From Opeltia flavorubescens (taxonomy: Eukaryota; Ascomycota; Lecanoromycetes; Teloschistales; Teloschistaceae), in contig KE546980.1 in the NCBI GenBank assembly GCA_000442125.1, positions 1,364,001-1,428,000 of the forward strand: a stretch of DNA of 64,000 nt, given 5' to 3'. Numbering within the stretch: the stretch's first letter is position 1; each line of letters starts with the position of its first letter. Below, piece by piece: positions 35,821 through 47,413 of the stretch. The translations under genes and the position numbers were made by a program. The notes under the pieces are model-generated. The model made no database searches and had not been told where the DNA came from. It saw only the letters and a list, made by a program, of their open reading frames with translations.

Positions 35821-37348
35821 TTGACATGAAGAGCTTAGCTGCAACCTTGTGGATCGGGTACAAGATGTTTCAAATGCCACCACAGTTGACAGATTTCCCC
35901 CTACCCCAAGGAGATAAAGAAATAGATCGATTGATTATCCCCTGATCCACTGAGGCGCTGCAACACCTAATTCCAAAACTGGTTTGGTCTTCCGTCGCAT
36001 CATGATGCAAGTGCTCCTGCCATCGTCTTCGAGAGTGACAAGACAGTATCTTTGCTGTTCCTACACTTTCTACTCGGCAGTGTTGCAGTCGTCACGATAC
36101 CTCGTTACTACCTATCACAACCACTTACTCTGTGCAGCAATTTTGACATCTAAATACCCAGTACATTTGTCATTTATGCTGGAGAACTTTGGCTGGTTCA
36201 CATAATCACGGAAGCCCACCATTGACAAGGGATCTCTTTGCTAGACCTGTTTTCCAGAACTCGGCGACGGTCCTCTTATTTGCGAATCTACAACTTCGGC
36301 AACGAGACTTTAATCTCGGTCACGAAACTCCGACTCGCTACGTGAGGTCATTCATCGTATGGGGATGTAATAGAGGCAGGAGGTGCATGATCGTGCATTC
36401 GTCTGCGGGAGTGGGACATTGATATCCTAACGTAGGGTTTTACGACAGTAGAGATGGTATCGATCTCGGTACAATAGCGAGTCAAGTTAGTTATCTTAGC
36501 CTCCAAAATAAAAAAAGTTCTCTTTATTTAACATGGGCGATACCCCGTAGCTAGCCCATTATATTTAAAGCGTTCCATTAGAGCGCGATCGATGCGGGAA
36601 ATGAGAACTACTAATGCCAAGCTTCAGGGTCTGGGTCCAGGGTCTCGGATTACCCGAGGTGCAGCGCGCTAATGAGCTTGGCATACTCAGGGTCTGGATC
36701 CCTCGCACCTCAAAGTTTCTTTTATGCTCTTCACTTCGCTCTTCAATCGTTGAGATGGCGTCACCTCAGAATGACGGAACGTGTCAAGCGTTTACTCTTC
36801 CTAATAGTTTAATTGTAGAAGAAGACGATGCGGCGGTCCTAGGTCTCATCCACGATTATGGACGGAGCAACACCCGCTTCCTAGACAGCCGCAGCAGTCT
36901 CGTACCGGTCATTAGAACCTGCTGTTTTGGCCGCTCAAGGACGGATCAGAATAAACCTCGAGCTTCCTTTCAATTAAGCGATGATCGGTCGATCTTGCCG
37001 CTAGATCTAGGTCTCTGTGCATCATACGGAGGACAGCTCAACCACTTCTCCCAGAGAGGGATCACTTACTGCAATCGAGGAATCCTGCACCCTCCAACTT
37101 ACGTCCTCGTATCCTACCTATTCACACCTGATGACATGACGGCCGCCAAGTGATAACATGACTGCGTTGGCTCTCTAATCTTCCAGGGTCTACTTGCTCG
37201 GGTGGCTTAGGCCCACGCGTTCGATCATTACTTCCAGAGTCCGGTCCGGACCCCTTTCCCTCTATCCTTGATTTTTCATTCCTTATCCTTGTCCCTAAAT
37301 TATCTCACTCCATCTAGTCCTACAAACTATCATATCGCCGAAACCAGC
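35821..37348. other. Intergenic with one doubtful frame
   Basis: A 179-codon frame with an ATG at 36614 (to 37153, +) is the only notable open frame. It has no motif, signal peptide or homology I recognise, and a duplicated CAGGGTCTGG inside it. I do not call it a gene. Confidence 0.35.
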
Positions 37349-39235
37349 ATGCATACACCTAAAATCTACACAAGGAACGACATTGAGGGTTTGATCGCAG
37401 CTGGTGGTATCATTGTTGTTCACCAGGACCATGTCCTCCGACTTAATCATTGGCTCGACAAACACCCGGGTGGACGTCTTGTCATTCAGCACATGGTGGG
37501 GAGAGATGCCACAGACGAGATCTCCATGTAACTACCATTCCACCTCCTGGCTTACTACCCTTTCACACTTCTTCTGTAAGCAAGGTAAGTTGAAGTCCTG
37601 CCAATCTTGCTCGGCAGGGCATGTTGCTGCGTAGCCTTGGCTAACTCCTCTCGCGCACTCACAGCTACCACCGTCCTGATGTGATTCGTACCATGGCTCG
37701 CTACCGGATTGGACGAGTCTCCGGAACATGGTCCAACTTCACACCCCCGATAAGAGGAGGGAATTTTTCAAAGGCTACAACCGAGACATCGCCGATTGCA
37801 GTTGACACTTCATCCCCCCACGCGGAAGCTCTCTCCAAATTCTACAACCCCGAGGGTCCTACATCACGAACCAAAGCCTTCGCCAATCCATCGTGCTCCC
37901 CTCAAGATGATGTGCATGGCGGCAGGAGCGCCACCTCGGGGGTGGTAACAAGAGAGCCTGACAATGCGAGAGTGGTGAAGCAAGCACTTGAAGACGAGAT
38001 GGATCTATTTCCGCCTCTTGACAGCAAGACACAGCAAGCCATCATCCAAAAGTATCGAGACCTCCACGATAGAATCAAGACCGAGGGCTACTACGCTTGC
38101 CGGTATGGAGAATACGCAAAGGAACTTGCACGATATCTCAGCATATTCGCATTGTTCATTGTCACCTTAAGAGCTGAATGGTACATGACATCAGCGGGTC
38201 TCCTGGGATTGTTTTGGGTATGCCATATCGTTGGAAAGCTGGACATGAGCAGCTGGCTGACCTTGTACAGCATCAGATCATGTTCACAGCGCATGATGCC
38301 GGGCATCAAGGCATATCCCACAACTTCATCATCGACACACTGGTCGGGATATTCATTGCGGATCTCTGTTGTGGCTTATCGATGGGCTGGTGGAAAAGTA
38401 GCCACAATGTCCATCACCTTGTCACCAACCATCATGTAAGCACTCCGACATCCCTTGTCGATCATTCATACTGATCGCTGTAACACAGGAACATGACCCG
38501 GACATACAGAATGCNCCGATCTTTGCAACATCACCTTCGTTCCTTGCGAGCTTCCACTCCAGCTATTATGATTTCACGTTCATGTGGGATCGAGTGGCGG
38601 AATTTGCCATACCATACCAGCGCTATACCTACTATCCTATCATGGGTATCNCCCGATTCAACCTCTATCTTCTGTCTTGGTTGCACCTACTCTCATCTCG
38701 TTCGACTACCCTCGGCGCTGCGGCATGGACTCGTCCGACTGAAATTTGCTTCATGCTGGTATACTGGTTCTTATTCGGGTACTGCCTCGTGTGGCGAAGC
38801 ATCCCAACCTGGACCCTCCGCATCATGTTCGTCTTGGTCTCCCATATTATTACGATGCCGTTGCATGTGCAGATCACCCTGTCGCATTGGTCGATGTCAA
38901 CGAGCGATTTTGGAGAGGCAGAGAGCTTTCCTCAACACCAACTCCGCACCACGATGGATGTCGAGTGTCCAGCCTGGCTGGATTTCATCCACGGAGGCCT
39001 GCAATTTCAGGCTGTGCATCATCTCTTTCCTGGGGTGCCTCGTCACAACCTCCGACGTCTGCAACAACTGGTGATTCAGTTCTCCGAGGAAACGAACATT
39101 CGGTACAAGAGATTGGGGTTCGTGGCAGGGAACAAAGATGTGCTGGGCAAATTGGGAGAAGTGGCAGGTCAGCTGGAAATGATGATCAAATGTCAGAAAC
39201 ACATGGCGGAGACAGGGGAGAGTGGATTGCATTGA
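37349..39235 (+). CDS. Cytochrome b5-fused sphingolipid delta-8 desaturase
   Basis: Exons 37349-37527, 37665-38217, 38271-38435 and 38489-39235 give 547 residues. Residues 8-75 are a cytochrome b5 domain with HPGG haem-ligand motif (LDKHPGGRLVIQHMVGRDATDEI is split by intron 1 just after). A disordered insert follows, then the membrane desaturase with three histidine boxes: HDAGH, HNVHH and QFQAVHH. The Q in the third box marks front-end desaturases. The layout is that of fungal enzymes that put the delta-8 double bond into the sphingoid base of glucosylceramides in the ER. N at 38515 is the third base of GCN (Ala whatever it is); N at 38651 leaves one residue (NCC) undefined. Confidence 0.9.
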
Positions 39236-39726
39236 GACTGCTGTTATGCGAAGCATTGGAGGTGTTTGCGGGTGTATTTGTATAGTATTGTTCTTGATAG
39301 GCTGCAAAGCCGAGGCTCATACATGGGATGATGGGAGCATATAGACAAGTATGGAGATGGCGTTGTAGAGTAGAATATTTTTACACATCCGAGTCTATCT
39401 CTGTTATGTCCAATTCCCCTGACTAAGATTGCTCACCCCGCAAGTGCCACCTATGAAAGTGATCGACAAAGCGAAGAATACCAGCCGCTCCGCGCTAGCT
39501 TCATCGAGCCAGGAAATTTCCCTGTTAAGGTTGACGAAGTCGCCCCATCGATCTTAGCGGCCGCTCTAGATCTCCCCCGGACCGCGGAGTCGATGAAGTC
39601 TTACAGCCATCCTGATTTCAACGTCCTCTTTCCTCTTCCTCTGTCACGGCGGCGTTTCAATGGCGAGACTTCGACGTAGTACCAGACTATCGGCAGAGAG
39701 TGGCCGACGCGCTTGCATCCTGTAAG
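39236..39726. other. Intergenic between desaturase and hybrid kinase
   Basis: No gene seen. GTG at 39700 extends the next frame upstream without an ATG. Confidence 0.4.
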
Positions 39727-42700
39727 ATGGAGATGGATGCAGGTATGGCGTCGCCACGCCGACTCGATCCACAGTGGGATGCAGGCTTGATTGCAGCTTC
39801 AATCGCCGTCTCTCTGCTCGGAGCTTTCACATCCACCCAGCTCATGTGCCAAGCCCGCATGTCAATGCGCTTTTCCAGTGTTCTGGTATGGACTGCTCTC
39901 GGCAGTCTTACCTTTGGGTTCTGCTCCATCTGGTGTCTCCACTTTGTCGCTATGCTGGCATGCAAGCTCGACCTTAGGATTGGTATCAACGCGCCTTTGA
40001 CTATTGCCAGCGCATTTCTGGCTGTCTTCTTTACCTTTCTAGCTTTGGCCTCGGACTTGCTTTGCGATAGGTACAGGCAGAATAAACGGAGACGTCGTCG
40101 CCGCCATTCGAAGATACAGAGCTCCTACAAGGATGGACCTATGGACCAAGATAGCTCGGAGCCGCTACTACCCATGACCCGTGAGAGCGAGGATGCCGCC
40201 TACGCCGAGCTGTTACCGGATGATTCCGACACACCAGACGAGCACAGACTTTCGACAGAAGAACTTGATAGTCACAGCCCGTCACTCTCAACTGCAAGGA
40301 CCAAGGTGCCAGACTATTCCAGGAATGATGACTTCACGCTCAATGGGCGCCGCAACTCTTCTGTCGGCAGTGTCTCGTCGAGACGATCATCAACATTCAC
40401 AGGAACCAGTCAGAGCTCCAATGGACTTCGCGATATCTTACATATGGCCTTCCAGTCTACTGCACCTGCCAAGAATGCCTTCGTCGCCACCGGCGAGAGA
40501 CTGTACTCTGGCTGTACAATCAAAAATATTTCCAAGGGCTTCTTGTGGTCACTCGCCATCACTTCGATGCATTATGTCGGAATCCTGGCTTTACGAGTTC
40601 CTCAGGGCTACGTCGTCTTCCATCCTGGACTTGTGGTCCTGTCAGCTCTGATCAGCTGGATTGTCTGTCTTGTGGGCTGCATCTTAATGTCAAAGATCGA
40701 GACACACTTGACCCAACAGCTCCTGTTTGCTGCCGTCGCCAGCACTGGGGTAGCCGCTATGCATTTCACCGGTAAATCTCCCTTGCGAATACTTGATCGG
40801 AAAGCTAAACGTTGTTCTAGGTATGGCTGCTGTAACTTTTTACTCTACAGCATCACCTTCTCGTGACCGAGGTTACCCCCCAGCCTTGGCCGTCGCCATT
40901 GTAAGCATTGCCATAACGACCTGCATGGTGGCCAATTTCTTACTGGCTCACGTTGCAACCATCTCGCGCAATAAGCTTGCCGAGATCGTCTGGACACGTA
41001 AAACTCTATGGCGAACCATTGCGCAAAAGGAAAATGCCGAAGCTGCTGCGGCGGCGAGGAGTGACTTCATTGCTTCAGCTTCCCACGAAATCCGAACACC
41101 TCTTCATCATCTGCAAGGCTATAGTGATTTGCTATCTCGGACCGAGCTGACCGAGGAGGGACGTATGCTTTTGTTTGCCATTCAGCATGCGACGAAGACG
41201 CTGTCACTGAGTAAGTTGTTTCCCTTCTGGTGGACTAGAAATCTTCGGCATGTGGTGCATCATTTCCTCCACTCTATCAGAAACCATGAAGAATAGACTG
41301 GTGCCGTCAAAAAAGCTTCGTCGCTAATTTCGTTGTAGTCACCAACAATGTCCTTGACTGGTCTAAGCTAGAGAGAGATTCAGAAGCCATCTGCCGTCCG
41401 ATATATCTCGACATGAGGACCGTGTGTGAATCCATCCTGATGCTCCTACCCCACCGAGATGACGAAGGAGAAGTTGAGCTTATGGTTGTGGTATCACCTG
41501 ACGTACCTAACTCGCTTTTTCTTGATGAGACTTACATCCAGCGAATTCTGATGAACTTGCTTTCGAACGCACTCAAATTCACGAGTAGCGGCTATATACT
41601 GCTCCTCGTCGAAATTCAAGGTGGTAATCTTGTGGCCACTGTGAAAGATACTGGATATGGCATACCCTCGTCCTTCCTGCCAGATTTGTTCGAACCTTTC
41701 AAACAAGCCCAGACACGCGGAACCCAGCGGGGAACGGGCTTGGGATTAAGTATCATCAAACAACTGCTACACAAGATGCAAGGCTCAATCGATGTGGACA
41801 GCAAGCACATTAGTAGTCCGGGAGTGGAACGTGAAGATTGTGGGAGTGTTTTCACCATCACCATACCAGTTTCATTACCCGAGTCAGCCCGTCAAGGGTC
41901 GCTCCCTGCAGCCTATCCGCCAGAAGTCGCTATTCTTCAGGATGAGAACGAAAACGCGGCACAGAGTACCATCGGTTTATGCACGGCATGGAAGACATTC
42001 GGTTATGACGTTACTGTTGTTCACGACCTTTCTGAGCTTCGAGGCCGTGAATGGAAATATTTGTGGGTAGACCTGTGGCTTCTGCAACGAGATCCACCAT
42101 TATTAGAAAGGTTGGTAGAGCACGACGAATGGACTATTCTGGTCCCGTACGATGATCAAGAAATGCTACAACGCGTTCCAAAGATTCTATCAACGGCTCA
42201 TTTTGCGCCAATACCTAAACCGCTTTTATGGCATTCTTTCGAGCAACGAATAGCTGCAGCACGCGAACCAGGCAATAATCCAATTGCCGCGAAGGGTGTT
42301 CGATTCGCAACAAACGTCGATGTTGTCGATAACGATGGTAGGCAAAGTACTCAAGATCAACTGTTCGTCAAGCGAGGACTGGTCCTCTTAGTCGAAGATA
42401 ATCCTGTAAGACCATGAACCTAGTTCTCGTGACACCCTTTGCTAAAACATGAGTACAGATCAACCAAAAGCTCGGCCGCAAAATGCTAACCTCGCTCCAC
42501 TACGACGTCATCTCCGCAGAAGACGGCGAGCAAGCTATCGAGAAAATCCTAGAACACGATGAAGAAGTCGATATCATCCTCATGGATCAGTCTATGCCAC
42601 GGAAAGATGGCATCGCAGCGACACAGGAGATCAGAGCTTTAGAGGAGTCTGGCCAACTTGCGCGGCATAGGCCGATTATTGCGGTGACTGCGGCGGTGAA

Positions 42701-42863
42701 TTCGCAGGCGAGAGCGCTTTTCAAGTCGGCTGGCGCGGACGATTTTCTTGCGAAGCCGCTGAGTATGGAGAAACTTGAACGAACGCTGGCGGAGTATTTG
42801 GCTGTTAAGGGGGATGGAGTGGATGGACCTGATGGATCCGATGGACCCGATGGGGAGACGTGA
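39727..42863 (+). CDS. MHYT-domain hybrid histidine kinase
   Basis: Exons 39727-40771, 40821-41210, 41339-42405 and 42459-42863 give 968 residues. The N-terminus is an MHYT-type membrane sensor with the motif in three variants (WCLHFVAM, SMHYVGIL, AMHFTGMA), interrupted by a 150-residue cytosolic loop. MHYT domains are proposed to bind copper and sense a diatomic gas or redox state. The kinase core has the H-box ASHEIRTPLHHL (phospho-His 437), N-box NLLSNALKFT, G1 DTGYGI and G2 GTGLGLSI. A receiver domain follows (LVEDNP, phospho-acceptor MDQSMPRKDG at Asp 877, AKPLS). The protein ends in a Gly/Asp repeat (DGPDGSDGPDG). It should feed a phosphorelay to an Hpt protein. Confidence 0.92.
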
Positions 42864-44272
42864 GGTATTCCGGTTGTACACGACACAGGAGCCAACTTCA
42901 TATGAATGTGATCGGACTCCTTCCACTTGACGATGCGATGATCAAGGACAGATCAGAGGGGAATTGGAAATCAAAAATCCGCCTCGTGTACGATGAATCT
43001 GGTTCATTAAAAAGACTCTGGATCAAGATCCGGAACTTCTGTTATACACAGAGACCAAGCAATGACAGCAGGTCTGACCAACATCCCAATGAACCTGCGA
43101 AGTCCGTCAGGCTGGCTTTAGCAGAACACGGCTCATGACTGAGGTCATCCAGGCTGTTGCGCATTGAACTCAATCCACCAATACTATTATGATCGTCATC
43201 ATGGCATGGAAAGCTTCTCAGCTTATCAATACTGGTTTCAGGATTGGCAATGGCACCTGGCTGATCTGACTTGCCTCCATCGACTACACGATATCGACAA
43301 CGCAGGTCATCGTCCGACCCACACAATTTTCCATGAGTCGATAAGTAGCGTGGCAATGAGCATGGCGCTGAACTCAACTTGGGTTCGGAATAATGAGGTC
43401 AGGGGAGGGAAAGAATTCGATGAATATCAGAACAATGGTCTTGATGCTCGATACGAGTCGCACGAAGTCATGCTTTTGGTAGCTAGTGTGCGCTAGGGAC
43501 TTACAGGAGCTTTCGTCCACAGTCTTAAATCCAGCACACAAACAAAATCATCTATTTCAGGAAACGGTCCGTGGCGGCTTTACGTATCCCGCACCATCTC
43601 CTGGACCGTGCAGCGCGCCTCCAACCGATTGGCGCAAAACATCGCTAATGCTCTGAAAGACATTGCGCTCCAATAGTTTCCATACCCGCATCTCCTGGTG
43701 GCTGAGGGATGATCATACAAGCTTTACAAAGTAGAATTTCAGTGGGATTGACGTGCGTCGTGCATCTGACTGTGATCGCATTTGCTGATATTATTCGCTT
43801 TCCCCTGCAGATTCTGAGGCTACGTCTACCGGGCAATGCACTACAGAATCTGAAATCAACGGTAGCTATGAAGCAAGCTTCTTTACATTATCTGCAAGGC
43901 GGGGAGATGGGGGGTCTCTGCGTGCATTTCCCGCACCAAAGACAAATAGGACGATTACTTTAACCTACAAAACCTATGATGCTCGCTGTTATCATTCCTG
44001 TTTTCTATTAATTTATTTCAACTTCTGTCTCTCTCTCATACATTTTTATTCATCTTGTTAATTGCGGCAACTTCCACTCTTTTGCCGCAGAGCCTCCAAT
44101 GTCTGTGTGCAGCTAACCTGACGTTTCGTATGCCCTTTACTGTGTTTCGGAACCCCGTTTAGCTAGCGCTGCTCAGCCTTGCGCGTGAACACCTATCATT
44201 GATATTCATACTGATTGAATTTGTTTACCCAATCCGCTTGAATTTCGACAACTTTTCTCATTTCGCATTAAT
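42864..44272. other. Intergenic, no gene recognised
   Basis: Frames at 43042-43377 (-) and 43164-43496 (+) overlap in opposite directions and carry no motif. C/T-rich DNA near 44000-44060 may be the galactose oxidase promoter. Confidence 0.4.
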
Positions 44273-47200
44273 ATGCTTGGTTTTCATGCCAACATTCTTA
44301 TCATTTTCTTGACAACTTTCTTGACCTCCCGAGCGCTTGCTCTGACGCATCAGCTGCCGGCGCGCGATGTCCGCACCGGCACAGGCGCAGAGCAGTACGA
44401 TTCCTCAATAAACATCACCGGCAACGCTCCCACTCAGTTGGATAGAGCTGGATGGACGGTAACGGCGGACAGCTTTCAGCCAGGCTGTGAACCGCAAAAT
44501 GTCCTCGATGGCACGGGAGGTACATGGTGGGAAAGTCGATTCAGTCCGACTATAGACCCGTTGCCACATACCATCACAATCGACATGAAAAACTGGCATT
44601 TTATCAACGGCTTTCGTATGCTTCCCCGTCAAGATGGCTCTCCAAGTGGCAATATTGGACAGCATCAGATTGAATACAGCCCCGATGGGAGAGTTTGGGG
44701 GAGAGTAGCTTATGGCACTTATGCGAATGATCAGGCGAGGAAGACGAGTCTTTTTGAAAGTGTACTGGCGAGGTATGTGAGATTGATTGCGTTCTCAAAT
44801 GCGAATGCGGAGGGAGGAGGGGAGCAGTATGTTACTGTGGGCGAGATTGATATCCTTAGCCCGCCGAAACCGACATTACCTCGTCAGAATTGGCAGGTGA
44901 CTGCTGATAGCGAGAACCCGTTGCCTAATCAACACCGGGCCGTTGATGCGATTGATGGGCCGGGGACGACGTATTGGAGTACGCAATTTGATGGCTCAGC
45001 ACCTGAGTTTCCTCATACTTTTACCATTGATCAGGGCTCTGCGATAGCTGTCTCCGGCCTGTCGTACCTTGGTCCACCTACAGCCAAAGGCCGAATTGGT
45101 CAATTCAATATTCAGCAAAGTAATGATGGCTCGACTTGGAACAATATCACGTCAGGAAATTGGACCGATGATGCGAATCCCAAATCTGTCGAGTTTGGGC
45201 CTTTTACTGCTCGCTACATCCGTCTTACAGCGCTCAGTGAAGCCGGTAATCGTGGACCCTGGACCGCTGCGTCTGAGATCAACCTCTTCGATGGAAGTAT
45301 AAAAGCGGCTGATTTCACAGTCACGGTCGATAGCGAAGAAACCAACGCACCGGAGGAGGATGGCCGTGCGGTGAATGCTCTTGATGGAGATCCGGCTACA
45401 TTTTGGACTACGCAGTGGAAAACGACGCTTGAGCGGCCTGGATATCCGCACACCTTCACTATCGATATGCAGGCGCCGTATGCGGTGAGGGGGTTATCGT
45501 ATCTTCCGCGACAAACCCCGGGAAATTTGCAGGGGAATATTGGACAGCATTTTATTGAACTCAGCGAAGATGGTGCGAGCTGGACGCCGGTGTCTAGAGG
45601 GACGTGGGAGGATGATCAGCTGGTTAAGATTAATGAGTGGCGTGCACTTATGGGCAGATATATCCGTCTTACTGCCCTATCCGAAGCGGGGGGTCGGGGA
45701 CCATGGGCTTCCGCCGCGGAGATCAAACCGATTATTCAATCTTCATTTATGGCTCCTGCGCCTGAAAGTCAGGGGCAATGGGGAGAAACTATTGCGTTCC
45801 CTCTCGTGCCTGTTGCGGCGACTGTAATCTCTACTGGAGAAGTTCTCGTTTGGTCGGCGTGGAATGCAGATAAGTATGGCGATGGTGATGGGAGGACTGT
45901 TACTGCGATTTTCAATCCTAAGACGGGGTTGGTGACGGAAGCTGTGGTGACGAATACGGGACATGATATGTTTTGCCCGGGGATAAGCCTGTCTGCGGAT
46001 GGGCTGGTGGTGGTTGCGGGGGGGCATAATGCGGAGAAGACTAGTATTTATCAGTATGTCCATTTCTTTCTCTCTAAACCCTTCCTAACCTTCTCAAGCG
46101 TGCAATTGTTGTGGCTTCTTCAATCTTCTAAAAAAACTTCTTACAAAAGCTTCATATGGCACTTTCGAAAGAAGAACAAACATGACTAGAATCCTACTAA
46201 TCAACACCTCCACAGCCCAGAATCCCACACCTGGTCCCCCGGCCCCTCCCTCATCCTCCCCCGCGGCTACAACTCCCAAGTCACCCTCTCCTCCGGCTCC
46301 ATCTTCACAATCGGCGGCTCCTGGGGCGGTCTCATCGGCAACAAGACCTCAGAAATTTATTCCCCTACCTCTAACACCTGGACTTTACTCCCATCCTGCC
46401 CCGCTACCCCTATCCTCACGAACGATCGCCAAGGAGCTTATAGGCAGGATAATCACGCTTGGCTTTTTGCGTGGAGGAACGAAAGTGTTTTTCAAGCGGG
46501 GCCTAGTAGGGGGATGAATTGGTTCTCCCCCTTGCCTGCTGGTGAAGGTTCTACTACTCCAGCAGGGACTAGAGGTAATGATCTCGATGCAATGAATGGG
46601 AATGCGGTTATGTTTGATGCCGTTGCTGGGAAGATCCTCACCGTTGGTGGAGCGAGGGATTATGATGATTCTTATACTTCCTCCAACGCTCACATCATTG
46701 GTTTAGGCGACCCTTTTACCACTCCTACCGTCACACCCATACAAAACGCACATTACGCCCGCGCCTTCCACAACTCCGTCATCCTACCCACGGGGCAAGT
46801 CTTCATCGTCGGCGGCGTCAACTACGCCCGCGTTTCTAGCGACGACACTTCCATCTTATATCCTGAACTCTTCTCCCCCGACACAAACTCCTTCGTCGTC
46901 GTTGCGCCGATGGCGGTGCCGAGGAATTACCACTCCGTCGCCCTCCTTTTACCTGACGCGACTGTGTTTTCAGCGGGAGGGGGGCTTTGTGGCACGGGGT
47001 GTATAGCGAACCATTACGATGCGCAGATTTGGAGGCCCCCGTATCTTTTTAACGGCGATCAGACGGTGGCGAATAGGCCGAGGATTTTGGGCACGGAGGA
47101 GATGGGGCATTGGCGTTTGGGGAATGTGGTTAGTGTTACGACTGATGGGGAGGTAAGGGGGGAGGGGGGGATGGTGGTGGTGAGGATGGGGGGTGTGACG

Positions 47201-47413
47201 CATAGTGTTAATACTGATCAGAGGAGGGTTGTGTTGGGGTTTGAGATTGCTCCTAATGGGGATGATGGCCGGGAGGGGGATGGGGGGGCTGTTGTTTATC
47301 GAGTACATATTCCAGAGGATCCGGGGGTTGTGGTGCCGGGGTGGTGGATGCTTTTCGCCATTAATGAGGGGGGCGTGCCGAGTGTTGCGAAGATTTTGAG
47401 GATTAGGCCGTGA
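44273..47413 (+). CDS. Secreted galactose oxidase-like copper-radical oxidase with three discoidin modules
   Basis: Exons 44273-46053 and 46216-47413 (162 bp intron, joining SIY-HPESHTW) give 992 residues. After a signal peptide come three F5/8 type C (discoidin, CBM32-like) modules at about 54-200, 205-345 and 350-490; Fusarium galactose oxidase has one. The Kelch propeller and C-terminal domain follow. All known active-site residues are present with right spacing: Cys568 (DMFCPG) and Tyr612 (PRGY), expected to form the thioether cofactor, Trp630 (GGSW), Tyr832-His833 (RNYHS) and His923 (THSVNTDQRR). The enzyme should oxidise a primary alcohol to aldehyde and make hydrogen peroxide outside the cell. 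Base composition alternates in C-rich and G-rich blocks. Confidence 0.93.

Noticed and set aside
36614-37153. 179-codon plus-strand frame with an ATG
   Set aside because: Longest orphan frame of the window but without domain, promoter or homology that I can recognise; could be rescued by RNA evidence.
37349-47413. Desaturase, hybrid kinase and oxidase as a functional cluster
   Set aside because: The families belong to unrelated pathways and fungal gene order alone does not support a shared role.
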